A DNA stretch of 64,000 nucleotides, taken from positions 62,001 through 126,000 of the forward strand of contig NZ_JAESVP010000010.1 of NCBI RefSeq assembly GCF_016765795.1, in the 5' to 3' direction. A program made the translations under genes and the position numbers. Of the stretch, positions 17,992-27,752 are shown in pieces. The stretch is from Fuscibacter oryzae. Lineage in GTDB: Bacteria > Pseudomonadota > Alphaproteobacteria > Rhodobacterales > Rhodobacteraceae. Each line of letters begins with the position of its first letter. Within the stretch, counting starts at the first letter, position 1. The notes under the pieces were generated by a model. The model was not told the origin of the DNA. It made no database searches and worked only from the letters and a program-made list of their open reading frames with translations.

Positions 17992-19170
17992 TCATTTCAT
18001 CAGGTCAGCCACTGGGATCGGGGCCGAGATGGTCCATTCATCCACCACGCCGGGCTTGCCCGCCTTGGTCTCGACGATCAGATAGCGCGCCTGATTCTGG
18101 TGATGCAGTTCGGGGGTAAAGGTGCGCGGCCCGAACAGGGTGGGTTCGGCGTTCATCTTTTCCAGTTCCGCCACCACGGCATCGGCGTCGGTGGTGCCAG
18201 CACGTTCCACCGCCTTGGCCCAGACATCGATCATCACATAGCCGGGATAGGTGTATTGGGTGGACGGATCGCCCCCCGTCGCCTCTTTGTACTTGGCGTT
18301 GAAGGCGGTGACCGCAGGATTCGGGTCATCACCGTAAACCGAGCCCTGAACCGGCACGAAGAAATTCGACAGATCCGGCACCGCCGACAACCAATAGCTG
18401 CCGTCCACGCCAGAGCCGTTCAGGATCATCGAGTTGATCCCGGCGGCACGGATCTGCTTGATCGCAGAAACCGCGCCCGGCATCATGGTGCAGAGCATGA
18501 TGGCATCGGGTTCCTGGGGCAGCGCCTTGATCCGGGTGATCTGCGCGGCAATCGAGGCGTCTTCGTTCAGGAAGGTATCCTCGCCCACCAGCTTGGCATC
18601 GGCCAGTTGCGGCAGCATCCAGTCAAAGCCGTCACAGATGCCCTTGTTATATTCGGTCCAGGTATCCAGCAGACGATAGTAGCTGCGCGCGCCCTTCTTT
18701 TCATAAGACCACTGCGCCATGGTCGCTCCCTGCACGGCGGCAAGAACCGAGGCCGAGAAGGAATGCGGGCCGACGCCCTGAATGCCCGCCTTGATCGATT
18801 CCGCACAGAGGAAGAACGACACGAGGCCCGAGCTTTCGGCGGCCAGTGCCGCAGGCGAGCCGAAGTCATAGTCACAAGACACCACCACAAGGTCGGCACC
18901 GGCGTCGATTACCGACAGGCCTGCCTTGGCCCCTTCGGCGCGGTCGGTCTTGGTGTCGGCGGTCACCACCTCAATCTGCTTGCCCAGCAGGCCGCCTGCC
19001 TCGTTGATCTCTTTGATGCGGATCATCGCGGCATCTTCGGCGGGCTTGTCATAGGCCTGCATGAATCCGGTCGCGGCGGTGGCGAAACCGACGATGATCT
19101 TGTCGTCATCGGCGCGGGCGGGGCTGGCAAGGGCTGCCGCAAGGCACAGGGTTACGGTCAGTCTTTTCAT
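17992..19170 (-). CDS. ABC transporter substrate-binding protein, branched-chain amino acid/amide type
   Basis: A 392-residue periplasmic binding protein of the LivK/UrtA/AmiC fold. Signal peptide at 1-20 (LCLAAALASPARA) with cleavage before DDDK; then IIVGFATAATGFMQAYDKPAEDAAMI, typical of type-I binding proteins. The gene is last in the operon, 4 bp after livM, with AAGGAG upstream. Placement with hyuA/hyuB suggests it captures a lactam, hydantoin or ureide rather than leucine; this is inference from context. Confidence 0.85.
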   Translation of the reverse strand: MKRLTVTLCLAAALASPARADDDKIIVGFATAATGFMQAYDKPAEDAAMIRIKEINEAGGLLGKQIEVVTADTKTDRAEGAKAGLSVIDAGADLVVVSCDYDFGSPAALAAESSGLVSFFLCAESIKAGIQGVGPHSFSASVLAAVQGATMAQWSYEKKGARSYYRLLDTWTEYNKGICDGFDWMLPQLADAKLVGEDTFLNEDASIAAQITRIKALPQEPDAIMLCTMMPGAVSAIKQIRAAGINSMILNGSGVDGSYWLSAVPDLSNFFVPVQGSVYGDDPNPAVTAFNAKYKEATGGDPSTQYTYPGYVMIDVWAKAVERAGTTDADAVVAELEKMNAEPTLFGPRTFTPELHHQNQARYLIVETKAGKPGVVDEWTISAPIPVADLMK

Positions 19171-19174
19171 TGGG

Positions 19175-20242
19175 TTACTCCTTGTTGGTGGTTTGGGGTT
19201 CGGGGCCTTGGCGGCCCGCTTTTTCCGAACCTGCCATGGGCAGATTCAGTTCTTTGTTGCCCATGATTCCGGTGGGCCGGAACATGAGGATCACGATCAT
19301 CACCGCGCCCAGCGCGATTTCCTGCACCCCGCCGGGCAGGGCGAAGGTAGAGGTGCCGATCTGCACGCCCGCCTCCAGCCAGCGCAGCACTTGAATCAAG
19401 GTGGACAGGATCAGCACCCCCAGCACCGCGCCCGACAGGGTGGACATGCCGCCCACCACCAGCATCGACAGCGTGGTGAAGGTGAGGCCCAGATAGAAGG
19501 TATCGGGCGTGACGATGCCGATGGAATGGGCGTAAAGCGCGCCGCCCGCGCCCATGATGCCGCCCGACAGGACAAAGGCGATCAGGCGGGCACGGGGAAT
19601 GTCGATGCCACTGGCCGCCGCCGCCGTGGGTTCGTCGCGCGCCGCGCGCAGGGCAAGGCCGTGGCGGCTGATGGAATAGGCCCAAGCGACGAAAACGGCG
19701 ATTATGGCGGCGATCAGATAGGGCCAGATCACCCGCACGATGGGAATGCCCACAACGGAAGAAGTGGCCGACGTCACGCTTTCCCAGTTGGAATAGATCG
19801 AGTTCACCATCGCCAGCATGGCAAATGTAGCGATGGAGGCGGCGATGCCTGACAGCCGCATCAGAACCGAACCAAAGATGCCAGCCCAAAGCGCCGCCCA
19901 AAGCGCCGCGACGAGGGCCGAGGCCCAATAGGGGATTTCGGTCTGCATCAGCCAGTCGGGCAGGCCGGGCATCGCGCCGCCCTTCAGCATCGGCTTGATC
20001 GTGGTCCAGGCCGCGACATAGCCGCCAAGGCAGGCGAATGCGATGTGGCCAAAGCTGATCACGCCGGAATTGCCGACAAAGGTGTAAAGCCCGACGACGA
20101 AGATCACCTGAAGAAAGATGTCGATGATGGTCTGGTTGAAGGGCCGCGATCCGGCGAAGACAGCGGCCAGCGCAAAGCACACCAGCAGCAGCGACAACAG
20201 GATCGGCGTCGACAGGCTGCGAAGGGCGGGGGATTGGCGCAT
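19175..20242 (-). CDS. ABC transporter permease, LivM type
   Basis: A 355-residue inner-membrane permease with about nine or ten hydrophobic segments and the LivM motif NSGVISFGHIAFACLGGYVAA near residues 58-78. The cytoplasmic coupling region RAARDEPTAAAASGID lies near 222-237. Its start codon shares one base with the livH stop (TGATG). The last residues beyond the final helix are hydrophilic and rich in Glu and Lys. Confidence 0.9.
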   Translation of the reverse strand: MRQSPALRSLSTPILLSLLLVCFALAAVFAGSRPFNQTIIDIFLQVIFVVGLYTFVGNSGVISFGHIAFACLGGYVAAWTTIKPMLKGGAMPGLPDWLMQTEIPYWASALVAALWAALWAGIFGSVLMRLSGIAASIATFAMLAMVNSIYSNWESVTSATSSVVGIPIVRVIWPYLIAAIIAVFVAWAYSISRHGLALRAARDEPTAAAASGIDIPRARLIAFVLSGGIMGAGGALYAHSIGIVTPDTFYLGLTFTTLSMLVVGGMSTLSGAVLGVLILSTLIQVLRWLEAGVQIGTSTFALPGGVQEIALGAVMIVILMFRPTGIMGNKELNLPMAGSEKAGRQGPEPQTTNKE

Positions 20243-21159
20243 CAGACACGCTCCTTCGCGCCGCGCGCGGACAACAGGCCCTGCGGGCGGAAGATCAGCA
20301 CAAGGATGACCGCGCCATAGACGAAGGCATCGCGAAAGGCGCGGGCATCGGGCGGCAGAATGACCTGCATGACGGTGGCGATAGACCCAAGCAGGAATCC
20401 GGCAATCACCGCCCCGGCAAGGCTGCCCATGCCGCCGATCACCGTCGCGATAAAGGCCATCAGCATGACATTGGCGCCCATGGTGATGTTCGCCGTGCCG
20501 GTTTGTGACCCAAGGATCAGCGCAATCGCCCCGGCCAGTGCCCCCGACAGCGCAAAGGCCCCCATGATCACCCTGTTGGCCCGCACCCCCAGCATCCGCG
20601 CCATGGTAAAGTTTTCCGCTGCCGCCCGCATTTCAAGGCCAAAGCGGGTACGGCGCAGAAAGGCGGTCAGCCCGAACAGCACGGCGATGGTCACCAGAAT
20701 GGTGATCAATTGCAGCAGGGGAATGCGCGCACCGAAAATCTCGATGGGTTGCGACAGCGCGGGCAAAAGTGAGATGCTTTTCGGCCGACTGGAATAAAGC
20801 ATCAGCAGGAAGTAGCGGATGACAAAGCCCAGCGCGAAAGAGGCGATCATCATGGTCGCCGGGTTGGCGCGGCGGAATCGGCGGAACACCACCAGTTCCG
20901 ACAGCACCGACAGCGCCGCCCCCACCGCCAGCACCAGCGGAATCAGCAGGAACCACGGCAGGTTTCCGGCAAAAACCACGGCCACCGCATCGGTCGAAGG
21001 CCAGAGAAGGGCGAATACGCAAAAGGCGATCACATCGCCATGGGCGAAATTGACCAGTCGCATAACCCCGAAGATCAGCGCGATGCCAAGGGCGGCAAGG
21101 GCATAAAGCGACCCCAGGGCCAGCGCGTCGAAGACGACCTGAAGCAGCGATCCCATCAA
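20242..21159 (-). CDS. ABC transporter permease, LivH type
   Basis: A 305-residue permease with eight or so membrane segments. LYALAALGIALIFGVMRLVNFAHGD (from residue 18) is the diagnostic LivH N-terminal motif, and LEMRAAAENFTMARMLGV is the coupling-helix region. It pairs with the LivM-type subunit and overlaps the livF stop by 4 bp. Confidence 0.92.
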   Translation of the reverse strand: MMGSLLQVVFDALALGSLYALAALGIALIFGVMRLVNFAHGDVIAFCVFALLWPSTDAVAVVFAGNLPWFLLIPLVLAVGAALSVLSELVVFRRFRRANPATMMIASFALGFVIRYFLLMLYSSRPKSISLLPALSQPIEIFGARIPLLQLITILVTIAVLFGLTAFLRRTRFGLEMRAAAENFTMARMLGVRANRVIMGAFALSGALAGAIALILGSQTGTANITMGANVMLMAFIATVIGGMGSLAGAVIAGFLLGSIATVMQVILPPDARAFRDAFVYGAVILVLIFRPQGLLSARGAKERV

Positions 21160-21890
21160 TGCTCTCCGTATCCGAAATAGGCGGCCTGCATCGCCTCGCT
21201 TTGGCCCAAGGCGCGGGCGTCGCCATCCAGCAGAATCTCGCCGCCGCGCATCAGCATCATCCGCCCGCCGACAAGCATGGCGCGGGTGCTGGACTGCTCG
21301 ACGATCAGCAGGGTCAGCTTGCGTTCGGCGCGCAGGGCGATCAGGCGTTCGTAAACCTGATCGGTGATGTTGGGGGCAAGGCCAAGGCTGGGTTCATCAA
21401 TCGCCACAAGGCGCGGATTGGTCATCAGGGCGCGGCCGATCACCAGCATCTGCTGCTGCCCGCCCGACAGAAGCCCGGCTTGCGCATGGCGGCGATCTTT
21501 CAGGATGGGGAATGTGGCATAGACCGCCTCCAGCTCACTCGCCGCCCGCGCACGCCAGCCACGTTCGGCGGCGTGCATTCCGGTGCCGACCAGCAGGTTT
21601 TCCTCGATGGTCAGCCCGCCAAACACATCGCGCCCCTCGGGCACCATCGACAGGCCAAGGCGGGCGATGTCCTCGGGCGCGCGGCCGGTGATGTCATGGC
21701 CTTCAAAGTCGATCCGGCCCCCGGCGGGCGGGGTGACGCCCGCGATGGCGCGCAGAAGCGAGGATTTGCCCGCCCCGTTCGGCCCGGTGATGAACAGCAC
21801 CTCGCCCTCGGCCAGCGAAAAACTGACACCGCGCACGGCGGTCAACCGACCATAGCGGACCGAGACGTTGGAAAGGGTAAGAAGGCTCAT
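21156..21890 (-). CDS. ABC transporter ATP-binding protein, LivF type
   Basis: A 244-residue ATPase: Walker A GPNGAGKSS near residue 36, signature LSGGQQQML and Walker B RLVAIDEPSLGLAP. The start at 21890 forms an ATGA overlap with the upstream livG; a longer frame upstream lies antisense to nothing conserved and inside livG. It pairs with LivG to drive the importer. Confidence 0.93.
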   Translation of the reverse strand: MSLLTLSNVSVRYGRLTAVRGVSFSLAEGEVLFITGPNGAGKSSLLRAIAGVTPPAGGRIDFEGHDITGRAPEDIARLGLSMVPEGRDVFGGLTIEENLLVGTGMHAAERGWRARAASELEAVYATFPILKDRRHAQAGLLSGGQQQMLVIGRALMTNPRLVAIDEPSLGLAPNITDQVYERLIALRAERKLTLLIVEQSSTRAMLVGGRMMLMRGGEILLDGDARALGQSEAMQAAYFGYGEH

Positions 21891-22639
21891 TGCCCCACCT
21901 CCAGCACAGGCATGTGGGTATCGGCGGCGGTGCCCATATAAGCGTGGCGCACCTTCTCGCTTGCGCGGATAAAGGCCGGATCGCCGGTTTCGATCACCGC
22001 CCCGGAATCCAGCACGACGATGTGGTCGCACAGGTCCAGCACCAGCCCGACATTGTGTTCGATCAGCAGCACGCCGCAGCCCATTTCCCGCGCGATACGG
22101 CGGATCAGGGCCGAAAGATCGGCGGCCTCTTGCCCGCTCATCCCCGCCGCCGGTTCATCCAGCAGGATAAAGGCGGGCCGCCCCATCAGCGCACGGCCAA
22201 TGGCAACGCGGCGTTCATCGGTATAGGGCAGAGTTCCGGCAATGCGGTTCGCAAGGTGCGCGATGCCCACCCAGTCCAGCATCGCCCGCGCCTCGGCAAT
22301 CGCGGCGCTGCGCGACTGGCCAAGGCCAATGCCCGTCACCTCCAGATTGTCGATCACGAGCAGGTCGCGGAACAGCCGCCCGCCCTGAAAGGTGCGGGCG
22401 ATGCCCCGGCGGCGCAGCAGATGTGGCTTCGGCCCCGACAGGGGAGCGCCGTCCAGCAAGACGGCCCCCGCGGTCGGCGGCTGAAACCCTGTCAGCACGT
22501 TGACAAGCGTGGTCTTGCCCGCCCCGTTCGGCCCCATAAGCCCGACGATCTGGCCGGAGGCGACCTTCAGATCCACCTCTGACAGGGCTTTCAACCCTGC
22601 AAAGGCAACCGATATCCTGTCAGCGACTAGCTCGCTCAT
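21887..22639 (-). CDS. ABC transporter ATP-binding protein, LivG type
   Basis: A 250-residue ATPase with Walker A GPNGAGKTT (about 36-44), Q-loop ARTFQGGRLFRDL, Walker B FILLDEPAAGM and H-loop IEHNVGLV. The ABC signature reads LPYTDERR, which is within the usual LivG variation (LPYGxQRR) and not evidence of inactivation. It overlaps hyuA by 4 bp (ATGA), tying the transporter to the hydrolase genes. Confidence 0.93.
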   Translation of the reverse strand: MSELVADRISVAFAGLKALSEVDLKVASGQIVGLMGPNGAGKTTLVNVLTGFQPPTAGAVLLDGAPLSGPKPHLLRRRGIARTFQGGRLFRDLLVIDNLEVTGIGLGQSRSAAIAEARAMLDWVGIAHLANRIAGTLPYTDERRVAIGRALMGRPAFILLDEPAAGMSGQEAADLSALIRRIAREMGCGVLLIEHNVGLVLDLCDHIVVLDSGAVIETGDPAFIRASEKVRHAYMGTAADTHMPVLEVGQ

Positions 22640-24729
22640 CTGTCCCCTTTCCTGCCGTCACGGGTCATCAGATACGACCCGCTTTCATCCAGCCGCGCGG
22701 TCCAGCCCGGTTCGATCACGATGGTGGTTGTGACTTCCTCGATCACGGCTGGGCCGTGGATCGTGGCCCCGGCACCCAAGGGCGTGCCGTCATAGATCGG
22801 GGTATGGATGCGCTTGCCATCGGCGGTGAACACCGCCTCGCGGTGGCCCTTTAGCGCCTTGTCGGGGCTGGCGCCTGCGCCAATCGACATGCGGCCCGGC
22901 TTTTCGACGACGCCGTAGACCGTGCTTTCGATATTCACCACCTCGACCGTCGAGTTCGGCTCGGCATAGGTGTAAAGCTGTTCATGCCGCTTGTGGAACG
23001 CCGCGATAATCTGGCCGATGGACTGCGCATCGACCTGGAAGGTGTCGATATCCACCGTGCATTCATGCACTTGCCCAACATAGCGCATATCAAGGCTGCG
23101 CTTGACGCGGGTGTCCTGCTTGCCAAAGCCGTCGGCTTGCAGATGGGCAAGGCCCTGCCCCTCGATCTGGGCGAACAACTCGTCAATCCGGGCATAGGCC
23201 GCGTCATTGTCCAGCCGCAAGGGCGCGGTGGCCATGTAGTTGTACTTCACGTCGCTGATGATCTGGCCAAAGGCACAAAGACCCGAGGCGAGTTTGGGCA
23301 GCACGATGGTGTCGATGCCGATGGCATCGGCCAAGGCAGTGATATGCGCCGCCGTCGCGCCCCCCGCGCCGACCAGCACGAAGTCGCGCGGGTCATAGCC
23401 GCGTTCCACCGTGACGCGGCGTATGCCATTGACCATGTTGGCGTTGACGATGGTGAACATGCCATAGGCGGCGCGTTCGACGGTCATCCCCAAGGGGTCG
23501 GCAAGGTTGGTGCGAATGGCCTGTTCGGCCTTGGCATAATCCAGCGGCAGGCGGCCACCGACCAGCCCGTCGGGGTTAAGGTAGCCCAGCACAAGGTTGG
23601 CGTCCGATACCGTGGGCAGCTTGCCACCCTGACCGTAACAGGCCGGGCCGGGGTCTGACCCTGCCGATTGCGGGCCCATCTGCATCAGGCCCATCTCATC
23701 AATCCAGCCGATAGACCCGCCGCCCGCGCCCAGGGTTTCGACCTGAATCATCGGCACGCCGATCCGGTAGCGCAGAAAGTCGATGTTCTTGTTGATGTTA
23801 GTCAGGCCGTCCTTGGTCAGCGTGATATCAAACGACGTGCCGCCCATATCGACGGTGATCACATCGCGCTTGCCAAAGGGGTCGCACACATATTGCCCGG
23901 CAGCCGGGGCCGAAGCGGGGCCAGAGTTGATGGCATAGACCGAGCGGTCGGTCATCACCTGCCCCACCGCCAGCCCACCGTTCGACTGATAATACCGCAC
24001 GGGCTGCTTGGCCCCAAGGCTGCGGAAATAGGCATCCACCGCCTGAACATAGCGCCGCATGATTGGGGCCAGATAGGCGTTGACCACGGCGGTCGAGGTG
24101 CGGGTGTATTCGCGGACCTGCGGGTAAAGTTCTGACCCAAGGGTCAGCACGACATTGGGCAGCATCTCGCGCACGATTTCCCCGGCGCGGGCCTCATGTT
24201 CCGGGTGCAGGACCGACCAGACGAAGCTGATAGCCACGGTATCCACCCCTTCGGCGCGGAAGATTTCGCAGGCGGCGCGCACGTCAGCCTCGGTCAGCGG
24301 CTGGCGGACGGTGCCATCAGACAGAACCCGTTCGCGCACGCCCCGGCGCAGATAGCGCGGCACCAGCATGGTGGCGGGCGGATAATCTGGGTCGTAGCGA
24401 TAACCGTCTTCCTTGTGGCCAAGGCGGATTTCAAGGGAATCCTCATGCCCGGCGGTGCAGATCAGCCCGGTTTTCGCCCCCTTGTGGGTGATCAGCGCGT
24501 TCAGCCCCACGGTGGTGCCGTTGATGCACAGATCGCAGTTGGGGATGATTTCACTGGCCGGAACGCCCAGATCATCGGCCATCAGTTGCAGGCCGTTGCG
24601 AATGGCAAGGGTGGGGTCTTGTGGGGTGGACAGCGCCTTGTAAAGCCGCACCTGCCCGGATTTTTCGGCCAGAACGAAGTCGGTGAAGGTGCCGCCCGCG
24701 TCGATGCCCAGTCTGTATTGCGATTTCAT
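22636..24729 (-). CDS. hyuA: Hydantoinase/oxoprolinase subunit A (HyuA)
   Basis: A 697-residue subunit of the ATP-dependent N-methylhydantoinase / 5-oxoprolinase / acetone-carboxylase superfamily. The actin-like ATPase signature GIDAGGTFTDFVLAE is at 9-23, a second phosphate motif DMGGTSFDI is near residue 295, and GAGGATAAH lies near 460. The reaction is ATP-dependent opening of a cyclic amide. Which ring (5-oxoproline, hydantoin, other lactam) cannot be told from sequence. It follows hyuB after 14 bp. Confidence 0.88.
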   Translation of the reverse strand: MKSQYRLGIDAGGTFTDFVLAEKSGQVRLYKALSTPQDPTLAIRNGLQLMADDLGVPASEIIPNCDLCINGTTVGLNALITHKGAKTGLICTAGHEDSLEIRLGHKEDGYRYDPDYPPATMLVPRYLRRGVRERVLSDGTVRQPLTEADVRAACEIFRAEGVDTVAISFVWSVLHPEHEARAGEIVREMLPNVVLTLGSELYPQVREYTRTSTAVVNAYLAPIMRRYVQAVDAYFRSLGAKQPVRYYQSNGGLAVGQVMTDRSVYAINSGPASAPAAGQYVCDPFGKRDVITVDMGGTSFDITLTKDGLTNINKNIDFLRYRIGVPMIQVETLGAGGGSIGWIDEMGLMQMGPQSAGSDPGPACYGQGGKLPTVSDANLVLGYLNPDGLVGGRLPLDYAKAEQAIRTNLADPLGMTVERAAYGMFTIVNANMVNGIRRVTVERGYDPRDFVLVGAGGATAAHITALADAIGIDTIVLPKLASGLCAFGQIISDVKYNYMATAPLRLDNDAAYARIDELFAQIEGQGLAHLQADGFGKQDTRVKRSLDMRYVGQVHECTVDIDTFQVDAQSIGQIIAAFHKRHEQLYTYAEPNSTVEVVNIESTVYGVVEKPGRMSIGAGASPDKALKGHREAVFTADGKRIHTPIYDGTPLGAGATIHGPAVIEEVTTTIVIEPGWTARLDESGSYLMTRDGRKGDR

Positions 24730-24743
24730 CGGTTCATCCCCAC

Positions 24744-26528
24744 TTAATTCGCAGCCACGGCGCGACGGGTCGCGCGCAGGGCTTCGGTTGCGGGAATGTC
24801 CACGGCCAATGTGGCCGGGTCGGTGATGATGACGCCGTAATCCTGCTTCGCCCCTTCAACCGAGACGAGGCCATTCTTCATATCCCACAGCACCATTTCC
24901 ACGGCGCGGTCCATCGGGTCACCATAGCCGCCGCCGCCGGGGTTCATGTTGGTGATGCGGTCACCCGGTTTGATGACCTTGATGACATTTTCGCGGATGG
25001 TTTCGGACTGGTCGCCCTGAACCAGCTCCAGCCTCCCGACCTTGGTATCGATCATCGTGCTGGCGGCCCCTGCGGCCCCTACGGCGGGAATGCGGCGGCC
25101 TTCGCCGAAGGTGATAAAGGTCAGGTCGTCATTCAGCGGCTCCACCTCCCAGGCGGTGCCGGACCCGCCGCGGAATTTCCCCGCGCCGCCAGAGTCGGTC
25201 ATCAGCGAATAACGGTGGATGATGATCGGATAGCTGTATTCCAGCAGCTCCACATCGCCCGAGGTCAGCGCGCCGAAACAGCATTCTGGCCCGCAGGCGT
25301 GCCAGCCATCTTGCGCCGGCGTTGCGCCTGCGCCCGAGATGATGGTGGCCAGCACCATGGTCACATATTCCTCGTCATGGCGCTTGTCCCAACCGGCGAT
25401 GTTCAGGCCGTTGGCATGGCCCCAGCTTGCCGAAACCTTGGACGGCACCGCCTTTTCAAAGGCCAGCCGCACCGCGTCGGTCAGCGTTTCCATCGGAGTG
25501 GTGGTGCAGTTCATGTGGGGGGCGGGTTCGGCTGCGTTGCAGATCGTGCCCTTCGGCCCCATGTTCACCGTCACGCAGCGATACAGCCCCTCGTTATAGG
25601 GCGGCGGCAATTGGGCGAACATCATCAGGCCCAGATAGACGCCGGAATAGCTGTTCCCTTCGTAAGAGTTGATAAAATACGGGATCTGCGGCGGGCTGCT
25701 GATTTCGATGTGGCAGGTATCGTCCTTGATCGTGACCTTGGCTTTGATCTCGAAATCGCCAAAGCCGTGGCCTGCATCTTCCAGAATGGCAGCGCCTTCA
25801 TAGATGCCGTCCGGCACGCTGGTAATCAGCCCGCGCATCTGTTTTTCGGCCATATCCAGCAGCATGTCGATGCAGGCATCCACCTGTTCCTCGCCATACT
25901 TTTCCAACATGGCCAGCAGGGCGCGTTCGCCCACCTGACACGCACCGATCAGCGCGTTGAAATCGCCCTCCTGATCGCGGCGGGCGCGCATGTTGGTCAG
26001 GATGAAGTTCAGCACATCCTTGCGCGGCTGCCCCCGGTCCCACACCTTGACCGGCGGGATACGCAGGCATTCGGCATAGATTTCCTTGGCATTGGGGTTG
26101 TAGCCCGCAGGCACCGGGCCGCCCACGTCGGTCAGGTGGCCCTTGCACACCGTCCAGTATTTCAGCCGCCCTTTCCAGAACACCGGGCGATAGAAACAGG
26201 TATCAATCGCATGGCTGCCGCCCCATGCGGGGTCGTTGTGGATCAGCAGGTCACCTTCGTGGATGTCATCGCCAAAATAGCCCGCCACCACCTTCATCGC
26301 CGGGATCAGCGACCCGAGGTGGATCGGGATGTCCTGCCCTTGCAAGATCATTTCGGGCGCCGCGTTGAACAGCGCCGTCGAATAGTCGTGCGCCAGGTTG
26401 AACACCGAAGATCGCGCGGTCTTCTCCAGCGACAGCGTCATTTCGCGCTGCGTGGTTTCCAGAATGCCGCGAACCACCGATAGGGTTATCGGATCGACCT
26501 CAACCTTTTTCCGTGCTGCTGTTGCCAT
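24744..26528 (-). CDS. hyuB: Hydantoinase/oxoprolinase subunit B (HyuB)
   Basis: A 594-residue partner of HyuA. HNDPAWGGSHAIDTCF (near residue 105) supplies the metal-site region, PYNEGLYRCVTV and NCTTTPMETLTDAVR are family blocks, and NPGGGGYGDPMDR is the conserved C-terminal motif. The start at 26528 has GGAGGG 7 nt upstream; a start five codons earlier would overlap this site. It is the first gene of the operon that carries hyuA and the Liv-type transporter. Confidence 0.9.
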   Translation of the reverse strand: MATAARKKVEVDPITLSVVRGILETTQREMTLSLEKTARSSVFNLAHDYSTALFNAAPEMILQGQDIPIHLGSLIPAMKVVAGYFGDDIHEGDLLIHNDPAWGGSHAIDTCFYRPVFWKGRLKYWTVCKGHLTDVGGPVPAGYNPNAKEIYAECLRIPPVKVWDRGQPRKDVLNFILTNMRARRDQEGDFNALIGACQVGERALLAMLEKYGEEQVDACIDMLLDMAEKQMRGLITSVPDGIYEGAAILEDAGHGFGDFEIKAKVTIKDDTCHIEISSPPQIPYFINSYEGNSYSGVYLGLMMFAQLPPPYNEGLYRCVTVNMGPKGTICNAAEPAPHMNCTTTPMETLTDAVRLAFEKAVPSKVSASWGHANGLNIAGWDKRHDEEYVTMVLATIISGAGATPAQDGWHACGPECCFGALTSGDVELLEYSYPIIIHRYSLMTDSGGAGKFRGGSGTAWEVEPLNDDLTFITFGEGRRIPAVGAAGAASTMIDTKVGRLELVQGDQSETIRENVIKVIKPGDRITNMNPGGGGYGDPMDRAVEMVLWDMKNGLVSVEGAKQDYGVIITDPATLAVDIPATEALRATRRAVAAN

Positions 26529-26782
26529 CACGAAGCCCTCCATTTAGGGCCGCGCAACAGGGTACCGTCCGGGCAGATTGCCCGGTCGAATCGTTTGCAC
26601 TCCCTGTCACACGGCGTCTGTTGCACCGTTGTGACAGCAAGGTTAGCGACGCTTTTATCGCGCCGTCTTTGCGCCGGGCGCACAGGCTTTTGCGTTTCCG
26701 TGCAGTCGGGCCCGACGGCGTGATCTGGCGCTTTACAGGTCGTGTCGCGCGTGGCCTGATGGCGGAAACGGGGAAGGTGGCG
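26529..26782. other. Divergent control region between hyuB and the AraC regulator
   Basis: A 254-bp non-coding gap that must hold both promoters. TTGTGACAGCAAGGTTAGC and nearby CTGTCACACGG give short TGTGAC/GTCACA inverted motifs (about 26605-26640), a possible regulator site. No small gene is supported here. Confidence 0.35.
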
Positions 26783-27727
26783 ATGAAGACCACGATCACG
26801 ACAGACGGCATTGATCAGGGCGCGCACAGCCGCCATTGGCATGAAACCATCGCCCGCGCCTATTTCCCGCTGGACCTGACCTTCCGGCGGCCCGAGACGT
26901 TTGACGGCACCCTGACAAGCTGGACGCTGGGGCAGGTCTCGCTGTCGCGGCTGACCTCCGATGCGCTGATGTATCGCCGCCTGCCCAAGCATTTCCGCGA
27001 GCCTGGGCCAGAGGAATTCCTTGTCACCCTGCCCGCGAAATCCGAGGTGCGCTTTACCCAAGGCGGCAGCGAAATTCGCGGCAACCCCGGCTGTTTCTTT
27101 ATGGAGCGCAGCCATGAACCCTATGAGTTCAGCCACGCCGAACATGCCGACCTGTGGGTGATGAAGCTGTCCTCGGCCCTGCTGGGCGGGCGCATCCGCG
27201 CGCCGGACCGTTTTTGCTCGTTGCAGTTCGATGCGACCAACGGGGCGAACGGGCTGTTCGTCGATATGGTTCACCTGATCCCGCAGCGCTATGATGCGAT
27301 GACCGAGGAAACCCGCACCACCGTGGGCCGCCAGTTGGTTGATCTGCTGGCGCTGGCGATCCAGTCGGATGAGCGGGTGCTGACCTCGGGTGCCTCTACC
27401 GTGCGGGCGGCGCATCTGGCGCGGATCGAAGGGTTCGTGCGCCGCAATCTGATGGACCCGGACCTGGGCCCGGATGAGGTGGCGGCGGGGTGTGGTATCT
27501 CGGTGCGCTATCTGCATGAGCTGTTGCGCGACACCAACACCACGCTGGGCCAGTGGATCCGCGACACGCGGTTGCAGGCGGCGATGGAGGATTTGCAGAA
27601 CGCGGGCGACCGCCGGTCCATCGGCGAAATCGCCTATTCCCGTGGCTTTCCCGATCAGGCCCAGTTCAGCCGTGCCTTCCGCGCCCGCTTTGGCGTTACG
27701 CCAAGCGAGGCGCGGGGGCGGGGCTGA
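26783..27727 (+). CDS. AraC-family transcriptional regulator
   Basis: A 314-residue regulator: an N-terminal AraC-binding-like cupin domain (about 25-190) and a C-terminal double HTH (about 210-312) with LGPDEVAAGCGISVRYLHELL and IGEIAYSRGFPDQAQFSRAFRARFG. The start at 26783 follows GGGGAAGG by about 5 nt; the upstream extension to 26513 would be antisense to hyuB and is rejected. Being divergent from hyuB, it probably controls the hyu-liv operon. Confidence 0.88.
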   Translation: MKTTITTDGIDQGAHSRHWHETIARAYFPLDLTFRRPETFDGTLTSWTLGQVSLSRLTSDALMYRRLPKHFREPGPEEFLVTLPAKSEVRFTQGGSEIRGNPGCFFMERSHEPYEFSHAEHADLWVMKLSSALLGGRIRAPDRFCSLQFDATNGANGLFVDMVHLIPQRYDAMTEETRTTVGRQLVDLLALAIQSDERVLTSGASTVRAAHLARIEGFVRRNLMDPDLGPDEVAAGCGISVRYLHELLRDTNTTLGQWIRDTRLQAAMEDLQNAGDRRSIGEIAYSRGFPDQAQFSRAFRARFGVTPSEARGRG

Positions 27728-27752
27728 TCCGGTTTCGGCCATCGCCCCTGCC

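Noticed and set aside
21887-22639. Degenerate ABC signature LPYTDERR in the LivG-type ATPase.
   Set aside because: LivG proteins normally have LPYGxQRR-like sequences; Walker motifs and H-loop are intact.
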